From NCBI GenBank assembly GCA_021199495.1, contig JAJQHY010000003.1:38604-102603 (forward strand): 64,000 bases of DNA, written 5' to 3'. Position 1 is the first letter of the stretch, and the number at the start of each line of letters is the position of its first letter. Source of the stretch: Lachnospiraceae bacterium (GTDB lineage: Bacteria > Bacillota > Clostridia > Lachnospirales > Lachnospiraceae). The position numbers and the translations under genes were made by a program. Below, piece by piece: positions 52,624 through 62,064 of this stretch. The notes beneath the pieces were generated by a model that ran no database searches, was not told the DNA's origin, and saw only the letters and a program-made list of their open reading frames with translations.

Positions 52624-52716
52624 AAGGTTTTGGGTGGACACGCACGGGAGAGTGTACAGTCACCGCTTGTCGCACATGCTTACATTTAAAAAGTGCGAAA
52701 AGGAGGCGACTTTTTT

Positions 52717-53037
52717 ATGGCAAATCAACAGGTAATGAGAATTACACTCAAGGCGTACGACCATCAGCTGATCGACGCATCTGCCAAAAAGATCATCGAG
52801 ACAGCCAAGAAGAACGGTTCCCAGGTCAGCGGCCCGATTCCGCTTCCCACCAAGAAGGAAGTGGTCACCATTCTGCGCGCGGTCCACAAGTACAAGGATT
52901 CCAGAGAGCAGTTTGAGCAGAGAACCCACAAGAGACTGATCGACGTCATTGCACCCAACGCCAAGACCATCGATGCCCTGCAGAGAATGGAATTGCCCGC
53001 CGGTGTCAACATTGTCATCAAAATGGTAACAAAGTAA
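52717..53037 (+). CDS. rpsJ: 30S ribosomal protein S10
   Basis: 106 residues from the ATG at 52717, which follows AAGGAGG; the in-frame start eight codons earlier is upstream of that site. [18 protein letters not shown] and [13 protein letters not shown] are typical. First gene of the S10-spc operon; also the NusE partner of NusB in antitermination. Confidence 0.97.
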   Translation: MANQQVMRITLKAYDHQLIDASAKKIIETAKKNGSQVSGPIPLPTKKEVVTILRAVHKYKDSREQFEQRTHKRLIDVIAPNAKTIDALQRMELPAGVNIVIKMVTK

Positions 53038-53060
53038 TCCCACAATCAAATCAAAAAACC

Positions 53061-53100
53061 TTCTACTAGAATGAATGGCTCGTTCCATTCCGCTGTAGAA
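53061..53100 (+). other. Hairpin between rpsJ and rplC
   Basis: TTCTAC/GTAGAA outer stem with an inner AATGG/CCATT stem, just before the rplC ribosome binding site. The following A-run argues against a terminator on this strand. Confidence 0.45.
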
Positions 53101-53113
53101 AAAAGGAGGAAGA

Positions 53114-53797
53114 ATGAAAAAAGGTATATTGGCAACCAAAGTCGGCATGACCCAGATTTTTGCCGAGGACGGTACATTAGTTCCCGTAACCGTGCTTCAG
53201 GCTGGCCCCTGCTATGTGACGCAGGTCAAGACGAAAGAGAATGACGGCTACTCTGCCGTACAGGTCGGCTTCGTTGACAAGAAAGAGAAGCAGAATATTA
53301 AGGACAGAAGCGGCAAAAAGGAAGTTGTGCACAGACACGGCGTGAACAAGCCACTGCAGGGACATTTCGCCAAAGCGGGCGTGACGTCCAAGAGATATGT
53401 GAGAGAGTTCAAATTCGAGGATGCTGAAAATTATACTCCCGGCGCGGAGATCAAAGCGGACATCTTCGCGGTGGGCGATCGTATAGATGCAACCGCCGTC
53501 AGCAAAGGTAAGGGCTATCAGGGCGCGATCAAGAGATACGGCCAGCACAGAGGCCCCATGGCTCACGGTTCCAAGTTCCATCGCCATCAGGGTTCCAATG
53601 GCTCAGCCACCACACCCGGCCGCGTATTCAAGGGCAAGGGAATGCCCGGACACATGGGCTGTGTGAAGGTCACAGTACAGAACCTGACAGTCGTGAGAGT
53701 TGACGCGGAGCAGAACCTGCTCTTAGTCAAGGGCTCCGTTCCCGGACCGAAGAAGGGTCTGATCACGATCAAAGAGACCGTCAAGGTCGAGGCTTAA
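53114..53797 (+). CDS. rplC: 50S ribosomal protein L3
   Basis: 227 residues, somewhat longer than the ~210 of E. coli, with the extra length in the first half. [13 protein letters not shown], the long central loop [18 protein letters not shown] reaching the peptidyl-transferase centre, and [16 protein letters not shown] are complete. AGGAGGA precedes the ATG. Confidence 0.97.
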   Translation: MKKGILATKVGMTQIFAEDGTLVPVTVLQAGPCYVTQVKTKENDGYSAVQVGFVDKKEKQNIKDRSGKKEVVHRHGVNKPLQGHFAKAGVTSKRYVREFKFEDAENYTPGAEIKADIFAVGDRIDATAVSKGKGYQGAIKRYGQHRGPMAHGSKFHRHQGSNGSATTPGRVFKGKGMPGHMGCVKVTVQNLTVVRVDAEQNLLLVKGSVPGPKKGLITIKETVKVEA

Positions 53798-53820
53798 GCG
53801 GTTGAAAGGAGGACATACAG

Positions 53821-54441
53821 ATGGCAAACGTATCTGTTTATAATATGGAAGGCAAACAGGTCGGCACGATGGATTTGAATGACGCTGTTTTCGGCGTTGC
53901 GGTCAACGAGCACCTGGTACACCTGTCCGTGGTACAGTATCTGGCAAACCAGCGTCAGGGTACACAGAAGGCAAAGACCCGTTCCGAGGTCAGCGGCGGC
54001 GGTAGAAAGCCCTGGAGACAGAAGGGCACGGGCCATGCAAGACAGGGCTCCATCAGAGCGCCCCAGTGGAAGGGCGGCGGCGTTGTGTTCGCACCTGTTC
54101 CCAGAGATTACAGCTTCAAGCTGAACAAGAAAGAAAAGAGAGCCGCCTTGAAGAGCGCTTTGAGCGACGCGGTTGCAAACAATAAGCTGATCGTGCTCGA
54201 CGAGCTGAAGCTTGACGAGATCCGCACGAAGACTTTTGTGAAGGTGATGGACAATCTGCAGGTGGAAAAGGGCCTGGTTATCCTGGATGAGAATAACCAG
54301 AACGTGGTTATGAGCGCCAGAAACGTGGAAGGCATCGAGACGACGCTGACCAATACCCTCTGCACTTATGATATTGTGAAGGCGAAGAAGGTTGTTGTGA
54401 CCAGGGATGCCGTAGCAAAGATTGAGGAGGTATTCGCATAA
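53821..54441 (+). CDS. rplD: 50S ribosomal protein L4
   Basis: 206 residues. The extended loop lining the exit tunnel (GGGRKPWRQKGTGHARQGS) is present. In E. coli L4 represses the S10 operon; the leader before rpsJ is the candidate target here. The stop overlaps the rplW start by one base (TAATG). Confidence 0.97.
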   Translation: MANVSVYNMEGKQVGTMDLNDAVFGVAVNEHLVHLSVVQYLANQRQGTQKAKTRSEVSGGGRKPWRQKGTGHARQGSIRAPQWKGGGVVFAPVPRDYSFKLNKKEKRAALKSALSDAVANNKLIVLDELKLDEIRTKTFVKVMDNLQVEKGLVILDENNQNVVMSARNVEGIETTLTNTLCTYDIVKAKKVVVTRDAVAKIEEVFA

Positions 54442-54740
54442 TGGCTAATGTTCAATATTACGACGTCATCCTCAAACCGGTCGTGACTGAAAAGTCCATG
54501 AACGGCATGAGCGAGAAAAAGTACACGTTTTATGTACACCCCGAAGCCAACAAGGTCATGATCAAGGAAGCGGTCGAGAAAATGTTCGACGGCGTTAAGG
54601 TAGAGAAGGTCAATACCATGAACTGCCCGCGCAAGAATAAGCGCCGCGGCATGGTAAAGGGACAGACCGCCGCGAAGAAAAAGGCGATCGTATGGCTGAC
54701 TGAGGACAGCAAGGATATTGAGATCTTTGCGGGTCTGTAA
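54441..54740 (+). CDS. rplW: 50S ribosomal protein L23
   Basis: 99 residues. KPVVTEKSMNGMSEKKYTF is the conserved start; the protein sits at the tunnel exit and docks signal recognition particle and trigger factor. Overlaps rplD. A CCGAT/ATCGG hairpin lies in the 92-base gap before rplB. Confidence 0.96.
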   Translation: MANVQYYDVILKPVVTEKSMNGMSEKKYTFYVHPEANKVMIKEAVEKMFDGVKVEKVNTMNCPRKNKRRGMVKGQTAAKKKAIVWLTEDSKDIEIFAGL

Positions 54741-54832
54741 GAGTCAGAAAATTAAGCACAGTGAAGTGCGAGAAAAAACACGAAGCTTCTATCCGATGAG
54801 CATCGGACGGAAGTAACCGAAAGGAGACAGAA

Positions 54833-55675
54833 ATGGGAATCAAGACATATAAGCCATATACCCCATCCCGGAGAAATATGACCGGTTCTGATTTCGCGGA
54901 GATCACCAAAAAGGCTCCGGAGAAATCCCTCACCGTTGCGGTGAAAAAGAATTCCGGCCGCAATAATCAGGGAAAAATCACGGTAAGACATCGCGGCGGC
55001 GGTGAGAAGAGAAGATACAGAATCGTTGATTTCAAGAGATATAAGGACGGCATTCCGGCAACAGTCATCGGCATCGAATATGACCCGAACAGAAGCGCCA
55101 ACATCGCTCTGATCTGCTATGCGGACGGCGAGAAGGCCTATATTCTGGCGCCTGAGGGCTTAACCGACGGCATGAAGGTTATGAACGGCCCCGAGGCTGA
55201 GGCTCGTATCGGCAACTGCCTGCCGCTTGCCAATATCCCGATTGGTGCTCAGGTGCACAACGTCGAGATGCATCCCGGCAGAGGCGGTCAGATGGTACGC
55301 GCGGCAGGCAACAGCGCACAGCTGATGGCGAAGGAGGGCAAATATGCCACCTTAAGACTTCCATCCGGTGAGATGAGAATGGTGCCGATCAACTGCAGAG
55401 CCACCATCGGCGTAGTAGGCAACGGCGACCATAACCTGATCAAGATCGGTTCCGCAGGCCGCAAGCGCCACATGGGCATCCGCCCCACGGTTCGTGGTTC
55501 CGTTATGAACCCGAATGATCACCCACACGGCGGCGGCGAGGGCAGAGCGCCTATCGGACGTCCGGGCCCGAGCACTCCCTGGGGCAAGCCGGCTATGGGC
55601 TTAAAGACCCGCAAGAAGAAGAACAAGTCCAACAAGCTGATCGTCAGACGCCGTGACGGCAAAGCGATCAAGTAA
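54833..55675 (+). CDS. rplB: 50S ribosomal protein L2
   Basis: 280 residues. [18 protein letters not shown] starts the conserved core; [19 protein letters not shown] contains the universally conserved His-containing loop (HPHGGGEG) near the peptidyl-transferase centre. The C-terminus is Lys/Arg-rich. AAGGAG precedes the ATG. Confidence 0.98.
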   Translation: MGIKTYKPYTPSRRNMTGSDFAEITKKAPEKSLTVAVKKNSGRNNQGKITVRHRGGGEKRRYRIVDFKRYKDGIPATVIGIEYDPNRSANIALICYADGEKAYILAPEGLTDGMKVMNGPEAEARIGNCLPLANIPIGAQVHNVEMHPGRGGQMVRAAGNSAQLMAKEGKYATLRLPSGEMRMVPINCRATIGVVGNGDHNLIKIGSAGRKRHMGIRPTVRGSVMNPNDHPHGGGEGRAPIGRPGPSTPWGKPAMGLKTRKKKNKSNKLIVRRRDGKAIK

Positions 55676-55695
55676 TTCAGGAGGGAAATAAGAAA

Positions 55696-55977
55696 ATGGC
55701 AAGATCATTGAAAAAAGGACCATTCGCAGATCAGAGTTTGCTGAAGAAGGTTGACGCGCTCAACGCGTCCGGCCAGAAACAGGTTATCAAGACCTGGTCC
55801 CGCCACTCTACGATTTTCCCGTCCTTCGTTGGACACACTTTTGCGGTTCACAACGGCAAACAGCATATTCCGGTGTATGTCACAGAGGATATGGTTGGTC
55901 ATAAGCTGGGCGAGTTCGTGGCAACCAGAACCTTCCGCGGACACGGTAAGGACGAGAAAAAGACCAAGGTAAGATAA
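55696..55977 (+). CDS. rpsS: 30S ribosomal protein S19
   Basis: 93 residues. [18 protein letters not shown] and [20 protein letters not shown] are typical; the protein lies in the 30S head next to S13. GGAGGG precedes the ATG, 20 bases after rplB. Confidence 0.97.
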   Translation: MARSLKKGPFADQSLLKKVDALNASGQKQVIKTWSRHSTIFPSFVGHTFAVHNGKQHIPVYVTEDMVGHKLGEFVATRTFRGHGKDEKKTKVR

Positions 55978-56014
55978 GACGGCGCCCGAAAGGGTTTGAA
56001 AGGAGGCTATATCT

Positions 56015-56401
56015 ATGGCAAAGGGACATAGATCTCAGATTAAAAGAGAGAGAAACGCTCAGAAAGATACCAGACCTTCGGCTAAGTTATCTTACGCCAG
56101 AGTGTCAGTTCAGAAAGCGTGTTTCGTACTGGACGCGATCAGAGGCAAGGATGTGGATACCGCACTGGCTATCCTGACCTACAGCCCCAGATACGCGGCA
56201 AGCATTATTAAGAAATTACTGGAGTCGGCGATCGCGAACGCTGAGACCAATAACGGTTTGAACCGCGAGAATCTCTACATTGCGGAATGCTACGCGGGCC
56301 AGGCTTCTATCATGAAGCGCATCAGACCCCGCGCACAGGGCAGAGCGTACAGAATTGAGAAGAGAATGAGCCACATTACTATCGTTCTGGATGAAAGATA
56401 G
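56015..56401 (+). CDS. rplV: 50S ribosomal protein L22
   Basis: 128 residues. The N-terminus is slightly extended and basic. The tunnel-lining beta-hairpin with MKRIRPRAQGRAYRI is intact, without the deletions that give macrolide resistance as far as can be judged. AAAGGAGG precedes the start. Confidence 0.97.
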   Translation: MAKGHRSQIKRERNAQKDTRPSAKLSYARVSVQKACFVLDAIRGKDVDTALAILTYSPRYAASIIKKLLESAIANAETNNGLNRENLYIAECYAGQASIMKRIRPRAQGRAYRIEKRMSHITIVLDER

Positions 56402-56422
56402 GATTGTTGAAAGGAGATTCAA

Positions 56423-57079
56423 ATGGGACAGAAAGTTAATCCGCATGGCCTGAGAGTAGGCATCATTAAAGATTGGGATTCCAGATGGTACGCTGACAAA
56501 AAGTTCCCTGAGTATTTAAAGGAAGACTACGAGATCAGAAAGTTTCTGAAGAAAAAGTTATACAGCGCGGGCGTTTCCAAGATTGAGATCGAGAGAGCCG
56601 CGGAGCGCGTCAGAGTGACGCTCTACACCGCGAAGCCGGGCGTTGTCATCGGCAAGGGCGGCGCGGAGATCGAGATCACCAAGCAGCAGCTTTGCAAGAT
56701 GACCGGCAAGAAGGTCTTAATCGACATCAAGGAGATCAAGAGACCTGATAAGGACGCACAGCTGGTGGCTGAGAACATCGCGCAGCAGCTGGAGAACCGT
56801 GTCTCCTACAGACGTGCCATGAAGTCCTGCATGAGCAGAACCATGAAGAGCGGCGCGCTGGGGATCAAGTGCTCTGCATCCGGCAGACTTGGCGGTGCGG
56901 ACATCGCGCGCAGAGAGTTTTACAGTGAGGGAACCATTCCGCTGCAGACTTTGAGAGCGGATATTGATTATGGCTTCGCGGAGGCCGATACCACCTACGG
57001 CAAGGTTGGCGTAAAGGTGTGGATCTACAAGGGCGAAGTGCTGCCTGAAAAGGGAAACAAGGAAGGGAGCGATAAATAA
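56423..57079 (+). CDS. rpsC: 30S ribosomal protein S3
   Basis: 218 residues. [19 protein letters not shown], the KH-domain loop VIGKGGAEI and [17 protein letters not shown] are present. It helps form the mRNA entry tunnel. The next gene starts 2 bases after its stop. Confidence 0.98.
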   Translation: MGQKVNPHGLRVGIIKDWDSRWYADKKFPEYLKEDYEIRKFLKKKLYSAGVSKIEIERAAERVRVTLYTAKPGVVIGKGGAEIEITKQQLCKMTGKKVLIDIKEIKRPDKDAQLVAENIAQQLENRVSYRRAMKSCMSRTMKSGALGIKCSASGRLGGADIARREFYSEGTIPLQTLRADIDYGFAEADTTYGKVGVKVWIYKGEVLPEKGNKEGSDK

Positions 57080-57081
57080 TT

Positions 57082-57519
57082 ATGTTAATGCCTAAGAGAG
57101 TTAAACATCGTAAACAGTTCCGTGGTTCCATGCATGGCAGAGCTACGAGAGGCAATACAATCACATACGGCGATTACGGCCTGGTGGCGCTTGAGCCCTG
57201 CTGGGTCAAGTCCAATCAGATCGAGGCTGCCCGTGTTGCGGCAACCCGTTATATGAAACGTACAGGTAAAGTCTGGATCAAGATTTTCCCTGACAAGCCG
57301 GTTACAGCCACACCTGCTGAAACCCGTATGGGTAAAGGTAAAGGTAGCGTGGAGTACTGGGTAGCAGTAGTCAAGCCGGACCGCGTTTTGTTTGAGGTCG
57401 GCGGTGTGCCGGAGGAGACGGCGAAGGAGGCCCTGCGCCTTGCGTCCCACAAGCTTCCGTTAAGATGCAAGATCGTATCCAAGGCAGATCTGGAAGGCGG
57501 TGTATCAAATGAAGAGTAA
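57082..57519 (+). CDS. rplP: 50S ribosomal protein L16
   Basis: 145 residues. [15 protein letters not shown] is the standard start, and [19 protein letters not shown] the conserved loop close to the A-site tRNA. The ATG at 57082 is used in relatives; an ATG two codons later is possible. Its 3' end overlaps rpmC by 11 bases. Confidence 0.97.
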   Translation: MLMPKRVKHRKQFRGSMHGRATRGNTITYGDYGLVALEPCWVKSNQIEAARVAATRYMKRTGKVWIKIFPDKPVTATPAETRMGKGKGSVEYWVAVVKPDRVLFEVGGVPEETAKEALRLASHKLPLRCKIVSKADLEGGVSNEE

Positions 57520-57718
57520 GAAATATAATGAAGATTTAAAGGCTAAGACCCCCGCGGAGCTTCAGAAGGATTTAACAGCGGCGAAAAAAGAGCTTTTCAA
57601 CCTGAGATTCCAGAATGCGACCAATCAGCTCGACAACACAGCCAGAATCAGGGAGGTTCGCAAGAACATCGCCCGCATTCAGACCGTGATGACACAGAAG
57701 ACAAATGCAGCTGAGTAA
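57509..57718 (+). CDS. rpmC: 50S ribosomal protein L29
   Basis: 69 residues from ATG 57509, which lies inside the end of rpl[21 protein letters not shown] is the conserved helical hairpin. Together with L23 it borders the tunnel exit. Confidence 0.95.
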   Translation: MKSKKYNEDLKAKTPAELQKDLTAAKKELFNLRFQNATNQLDNTARIREVRKNIARIQTVMTQKTNAAE

Positions 57719-57754
57719 GTGGCAGGAGTGATTTCAGAAAGGAGAATGTAAGCC

Positions 57755-58012
57755 GTGGAAGAAAGAAATTTGAGGAAAACACGTGTTGGTAAGGTGACCA
57801 GCAATAAGATGGATAAAACGATCGTCGTCGCAATCGAGGACCATGTCAGACACCCGCTTTACAAAAAGATCGTGAAGAGCACCTACAAGCTGAAAGCGCA
57901 TGACGAGAACAACGAGTGCAACATCGGCGACACCGTCAGAGTGATGGAGACCAGACCTCTTTCCAAGGATAAGAGATGGAGACTGGTGGAGATCGTTGAG
58001 AGAGCGAAGTAA
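57755..58012 (+). CDS. rpsQ: 30S ribosomal protein S17
   Basis: 85 residues with a GTG start; GAAAGGAG lies 12 bases upstream. [19 protein letters not shown] and [18 protein letters not shown] are typical of this OB-fold primary 16S rRNA binder. Confidence 0.96.
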   Translation: MEERNLRKTRVGKVTSNKMDKTIVVAIEDHVRHPLYKKIVKSTYKLKAHDENNECNIGDTVRVMETRPLSKDKRWRLVEIVERAK

Positions 58013-58049
58013 GCTTTTTTTACAGTAAGAAATTGGAAGGAGAATTAGC

Positions 58050-58418
58050 ATGATTCAGCAGGAAACAAGACTGAAAGTTGCTGATAACACCGGTGCGAAA
58101 GAGCTGCTCTGCATCAGAGTTTCAGGCGGTTCCACCAGGAGATATGCAAATATCGGTGACGTCATCGTCGCGACTGTCAAAGACGCAACGCCCGGCGGTG
58201 TTGTGAAAAAAGGCGACGTTGTGAAGGCCGTTGTCGTTCGTACTGTAAAAGGCGCGAGACGCAAGGACGGTTCCTATATTAAATTTGATGAAAATGCCGC
58301 GGTCATTATCAAGGATGACAAGACCCCCAGGGGAACCCGTATCTTTGGACCTGTGGCCAGGGAGTTGCGTGAGAAGCAGTTCATGAAGATCGTTTCTCTG
58401 GCTCCTGAAGTGTTATAA
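58050..58418 (+). CDS. rplN: 50S ribosomal protein L14
   Basis: 122 residues, exact family length. [20 protein letters not shown] and the C-terminal [19 protein letters not shown] are conserved. It forms part of intersubunit bridge B8. AAGGAGAA precedes the ATG. Confidence 0.98.
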   Translation: MIQQETRLKVADNTGAKELLCIRVSGGSTRRYANIGDVIVATVKDATPGGVVKKGDVVKAVVVRTVKGARRKDGSYIKFDENAAVIIKDDKTPRGTRIFGPVARELREKQFMKIVSLAPEVL

Positions 58419-58432
58419 GGAGGGCCATTATT

Positions 58433-58738
58433 ATGTTGAAAATTAAAAAAGGTGATACAGTAAAGGTCATCGCCGGCAAGGATAATGGCAAGCAGGGCAA
58501 GGTAGTCTCCGTAGACTTAAAGACCCGCAAGGTCATCGTCGAGGGTATCAATATGGTGACCAGACACACCAAACCGAGCCAGGCGAATCCGAACGGCGGT
58601 ATTGTCCGGAAGGAAGCTCCGATCGATGGTTCCAATGTGATGCTTGTTTACAAGGGCAAGCCCACCAGAGTTGGTTTTGGCATGAAGGACGGCAAAAAAG
58701 TCCGCATCGCGAAGGCCACAGGCGAGGTCATCGATTAA
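58433..58738 (+). CDS. rplX: 50S ribosomal protein L24
   Basis: 101 residues. The KOW motif reads [20 protein letters not shown]. It initiates 50S assembly on the 5' domain of 23S rRNA. AAGGAGG precedes the ATG, 14 bases after rplN. Confidence 0.97.
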   Translation: MLKIKKGDTVKVIAGKDNGKQGKVVSVDLKTRKVIVEGINMVTRHTKPSQANPNGGIVRKEAPIDGSNVMLVYKGKPTRVGFGMKDGKKVRIAKATGEVID

Positions 58739-58763
58739 TTCTGAAAGGAAGGAGAACAAATTC

Positions 58764-59303
58764 ATGGCAAGACTGAAGGAAACATATCAGAACGAGATCG
58801 TCGAAGCAATGATGAAAAAGTTCGGATATCAGAATATTATGGAAGTCCCGAAGCTTGATAAAATCGTAATCAACATGGGTGTCGGTGAAGCAAAGGACAA
58901 TGCGAAGGCCCTGGAAGGCGCTGTCAGGGATCTGGAAGCCATCACCGGCCAGAAGGCTGTGATCACCAGAGCCAAAAACGCGATCGCGAACTTCAAGATT
59001 CGCGAAGGCATGCCGATCGGCTGCAAGGTGACTCTGCGCGGCGAGAAGATGTATGAGTTCATGGATCGTCTGATCAACCTGGCTCTGCCCCGTGTGCGTG
59101 ACTTCAGAGGCGTGAACCCCAATTCCTTTGACGGAAGAGGCAACTACGCCCTTGGCATCAAGGAGCAGCTGATTTTCCCGGAGATCGAATATGATAAGGT
59201 CGACAAGGTAAGAGGTATGGACGTTATCATCGTCACGACCGCAAAGACCGATGAAGAGGCACGTGAGCTGTTAAGACTGTTCAACATGCCGTTTGCGAAA
59301 TAG
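58764..59303 (+). CDS. rplE: 50S ribosomal protein L5
   Basis: 179 residues. [15 protein letters not shown], the loop [19 protein letters not shown] and [17 protein letters not shown] are characteristic. It binds 5S rRNA and contacts the P-site tRNA. GAAGGAG precedes the ATG. Confidence 0.98.
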   Translation: MARLKETYQNEIVEAMMKKFGYQNIMEVPKLDKIVINMGVGEAKDNAKALEGAVRDLEAITGQKAVITRAKNAIANFKIREGMPIGCKVTLRGEKMYEFMDRLINLALPRVRDFRGVNPNSFDGRGNYALGIKEQLIFPEIEYDKVDKVRGMDVIIVTTAKTDEEARELLRLFNMPFAK

Positions 59304-59317
59304 CAGGGAGGTTATTC

Positions 59318-59503
59318 ATGGCTAAGACATCTTTGAAAATGAAACAGCAGCGCAAACCGAAGTATTCCACGCAGGCCTATACCCGCTGCAGCATCTGCGG
59401 GCGTCCGCATTCTGTCTTAAGAAAATACGGGATCTGCAGAGTCTGCTTCCGCGAGCTGGCATACAAGGGTCAGATTCCCGGCGTGAAGAAAGCAAGCTGG
59501 TAA
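59318..59503 (+). CDS. rpsZ: 30S ribosomal protein S14, zinc-binding type Z
   Basis: 61 residues, the short zinc form. The four ligands lie in [10 protein letters not shown] and CRVCFRELA. Longer Cys-less S14 paralogues replace it under zinc limitation in some bacteria; none is seen here. AGGGAGG precedes the ATG, 14 bases after rplE. Confidence 0.97.
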   Translation: MAKTSLKMKQQRKPKYSTQAYTRCSICGRPHSVLRKYGICRVCFRELAYKGQIPGVKKASW

Positions 59504-59524
59504 AATATAAGGAGGAAACAAATC

Positions 59525-59923
59525 ATGATGAGCGATCCGATTGCAGATATGCTTACGAGAATCCGCAATGCAAATACTGCAAAACATGAAACTGTATCTA
59601 TTCCGTCTTCCAAGATGAAGCTTGCGATTGCGCAGATCTTGCTGGACGAAGGATATATCAAGAAATATACGGTAGTGCCGAACGGCAATTTCCAGGATAT
59701 TGTGATCACTTTAAAATACAATGCTGATAAGAGCGAGAGAGCGATCAGCGGTATCAAGAGGATCTCAAAGCCGGGTCTGCGTATTTATGCGGGCAAGGAA
59801 GATATGCCGAAAGTTCTGGGCGGTCTGGGTATCGCCATCGTATCCACCAATCAGGGTGTGATTACGGACAAAAAGGCCAGAGAGCTGAATGTCGGCGGCG
59901 AGGTGCTGGCATACGTCTGGTAA
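59525..59923 (+). CDS. rpsH: 30S ribosomal protein S8
   Basis: 132 residues. [19 protein letters not shown] and the C-terminal [18 protein letters not shown] are typical. In E. coli S8 represses the spc operon. There are two adjacent ATG codons (59525 and 59528); AAGGAGGA lies 8-11 bases upstream, so either may start. Confidence 0.97.
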   Translation: MMSDPIADMLTRIRNANTAKHETVSIPSSKMKLAIAQILLDEGYIKKYTVVPNGNFQDIVITLKYNADKSERAISGIKRISKPGLRIYAGKEDMPKVLGGLGIAIVSTNQGVITDKKARELNVGGEVLAYVW

Positions 59924-59953
59924 GACGATTGATATCATGAAGGAGGTACGGGC

Positions 59954-60493
59954 ATGTCACGTATAGGAAGAATGCCAATCGCTGTCCCCGCGGGCGTTAC
60001 CGTGGAGATCGCAGAAAATAATTTAGTGACTGTAAAAGGTCCAAAGGGTACTCTGCAAAGAGCCCTTGCGCCTGAGATGGAGATTAAGTTAGAGGGTGCG
60101 GAACTGACTGTTTCCAGACCCAATGATTTAAAGAAGATGAAGTCCCTGCATGGCCTGACCAGGACGCTGCTTCACAACATGGTGGTGGGTGTTACTGAAG
60201 GCTATGAGAAAAAGTTAGAGATCAATGGTGTTGGTTACAGGGCTTCCAAGTCCGGCAAGACACTGACCTTAAACCTCGGCTATTCTCATCCGGTAGAGAT
60301 GACCGATCCCGAGGGTGTTGAGACTTCCGTGGAGAACAACATCATCACCGTGAAGGGCATCGACAAGGAGAAGGTCGGACAGTTCGCCGCGCAGATCAGA
60401 GATAAGAGAAGACCTGAGCCGTATAAGGGCAAGGGCATCAAGTATGCTGACGAGACGATCAGACGTAAAGTCGGTAAGACCGGTAAGAAATAA
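59954..60493 (+). CDS. rplF: 50S ribosomal protein L6
   Basis: 179 residues with two copies of the RNA-binding fold. [14 protein letters not shown] starts the protein and [16 protein letters not shown] is the conserved 23S rRNA-binding site near the sarcin-ricin loop. GAAGGAGGT precedes the ATG. Confidence 0.98.
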   Translation: MSRIGRMPIAVPAGVTVEIAENNLVTVKGPKGTLQRALAPEMEIKLEGAELTVSRPNDLKKMKSLHGLTRTLLHNMVVGVTEGYEKKLEINGVGYRASKSGKTLTLNLGYSHPVEMTDPEGVETSVENNIITVKGIDKEKVGQFAAQIRDKRRPEPYKGKGIKYADETIRRKVGKTGKK

Positions 60494-60511
60494 TATAAGG
60501 AGAGTGTGAAA

Positions 60512-60880
60512 ATGGTTAATAAAGTATCCAGACAGGAAGTTCGTGCAAAAAAGCACAGAAGAATGCGTCACCATCTGAACGGTACTGCTTCAAGACCTCG
60601 TTTGGCGGTTTTCAGAAGCAACAATCATATATATGCGCAGATCATTGACGACACTGCTCAGAATACACTGGTCTCCGCCTCCACGCTTGAGAAGGAGATT
60701 AAAGCAGAGCTTGATAAAACCAATGACGTAAAAGCGGCGTCCTACATTGGCACGGTTGTGGCAAAGCGCGCTTTGGAGAAGGGCATCACGGAGGTGGTCT
60801 TCGACAGAGGCGGCTACATTTACCAGGGCAAGGTAGCGGCACTCGCACAGGCGGCCAGAGAAGCCGGCCTGGACTTTTAG
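60512..60880 (+). CDS. rplR: 50S ribosomal protein L18
   Basis: 122 residues from the ATG at 60512; a GTG two codons earlier is less likely given AAGGAGAG spacing. [19 protein letters not shown] is the conserved region; the protein carries 5S rRNA with L5. Confidence 0.96.
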   Translation: MVNKVSRQEVRAKKHRRMRHHLNGTASRPRLAVFRSNNHIYAQIIDDTAQNTLVSASTLEKEIKAELDKTNDVKAASYIGTVVAKRALEKGITEVVFDRGGYIYQGKVAALAQAAREAGLDF

Positions 60881-60898
60881 GAAGGGAGGGACCAACAC

Positions 60899-61408
60899 AT
60901 GAAACGCACAATCATTGACCCGAGTCAGTTAGAGCTGGAAGATAAGGTTGTGACCTTAAAGCGTGTATCAAAAACTGTCAAGGGCGGACGCACCTCCCGT
61001 TTCACAGCACTGGTCGTTGTCGGAGACAAAAACGGCCATGTGGGTGCAGGCCTTGGTAAGGCTGTGGAAATTCCGGAGGCAATTCGTAAGGGTAAGGAAG
61101 ACGCGACCAAGCAGCTGGTTTCCATCGCACTGGATGAGAATCACTCCATCCCCCACGATTTCATCGGCAAGTACGGCTCCGCGAGCGTTCTTTTAAAGCG
61201 TGCTCCCGAAGGTACCGGTATCATCGCCGGTGGTCCTGCGCGTGTTGTCTGTGAGCTGGCTGGTATTCAGAATATTCGTACCAAGTCTCTTGGATCCAAC
61301 AATAAGCAGAACGTTGTTCTGGCTACCATCACTGGTTTGAGTGAGTTAAAGACTCCGGAAGAGATCGCCAGAAAGCGCGGCAAATCAGTCGAAGAAATTA
61401 TGGCGTAA
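60899..61408 (+). CDS. rpsE: 30S ribosomal protein S5
   Basis: 169 residues. The dsRNA-binding-like N-terminal domain has [20 protein letters not shown] (spectinomycin loop region wild type by eye) and the C-terminal domain has [19 protein letters not shown]. It shapes the mRNA entry site and decoding fidelity. GAAGGGAGG precedes the start. Confidence 0.97.
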   Translation: MKRTIIDPSQLELEDKVVTLKRVSKTVKGGRTSRFTALVVVGDKNGHVGAGLGKAVEIPEAIRKGKEDATKQLVSIALDENHSIPHDFIGKYGSASVLLKRAPEGTGIIAGGPARVVCELAGIQNIRTKSLGSNNKQNVVLATITGLSELKTPEEIARKRGKSVEEIMA

Positions 61409-61420
61409 GGAGGTAAGGCA

Positions 61421-61603
61421 ATGTTAAAAATTACTTTAGTGAAGTCTCCGATCGGAGCGGTTCCGAAGAACAGAGCTACCCTCCAGTCCATGGGACTTCG
61501 TAAACTCAACCATTCCGTCATTCTGCCGGACAATGCCTGCACAAGAGGACAGATCCAGCAGGTGAGACACATGGTCAAAGTCGAAGAAGTAAAAGAGGCA
61601 TAG
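61421..61603 (+). CDS. rpmD: 50S ribosomal protein L30
   Basis: 60 residues. LKITLVKSPIGAVPKNRATL and the Leu/Asn-His motif RKLNHSVILPDN are typical. GGAGGTAAGGCA lies before the ATG, 12 bases after rpsE. Confidence 0.96.
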   Translation: MLKITLVKSPIGAVPKNRATLQSMGLRKLNHSVILPDNACTRGQIQQVRHMVKVEEVKEA

Positions 61604-61621
61604 GGAAAGGAGTGAGTCAGC

Positions 61622-62062
61622 ATGGAATTATCTAACTTAAGACCTGCAGAAGGTTCCAAGCACAGCAATAATTTTAGAAGAGGCCGCGGACATGGTTCGG
61701 GCAACGGAAAGACTGCTGGTAAGGGTCACAAGGGTCAGAAGGCTCGTTCCGGAGCACCAAGACCGGGCTTTGAAGGCGGTCAGATGCCGTTATACAGACG
61801 TATCCCCAAGAGAGGTTTCCACAACAGGAACACGAAGGAGATCGTCGCCATCAATCTTTCCGTTCTGGACAGATTTGAGGAAGGAAGCGTTGTAGACGTA
61901 GATGCACTGATCGAAGCCGGTGTTGTGAAAAACCCGCGTGACGGCGTCAAGATCCTGGGCCAGGGAGAACTGACCAAGAAGCTTGATGTTAAGGTAAATG
62001 CGTTTTCCGCATCCGCAAAGGAAAAGATTGAAGCGCTTGGCGGAACGGCTGAGGTAATCTAG
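61622..62062 (+). CDS. rplO: 50S ribosomal protein L15
   Basis: 146 residues. The flexible Gly/Arg-rich N-terminal arm ([20 protein letters not shown]) threads into 23S rRNA; the globular C-terminal half begins at about 75. Its stop is 2 bases before the secY start, so the two are probably coupled. Confidence 0.97.
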   Translation: MELSNLRPAEGSKHSNNFRRGRGHGSGNGKTAGKGHKGQKARSGAPRPGFEGGQMPLYRRIPKRGFHNRNTKEIVAINLSVLDRFEEGSVVDVDALIEAGVVKNPRDGVKILGQGELTKKLDVKVNAFSASAKEKIEALGGTAEVI

Positions 62063-62064
62063 TT

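Larger units (their letters stand above)
52295..52716 (+). promoter_or_regulatory. rpsJ upstream region and S10 leader
   Basis: 422 bases. Promoter (52401-52429) and attenuator (52597-52623) are listed separately. Between them the leader has GTTGCC/GGTAAC, GTCAA/TTGAC and CTGTC/GACAG stems and the stretch GGTTTTCCGTGGAGCGAATG. Such leaders precede S10 operons in clostridia; control by a ribosomal protein such as L4 is plausible but inferred. Confidence 0.6.
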
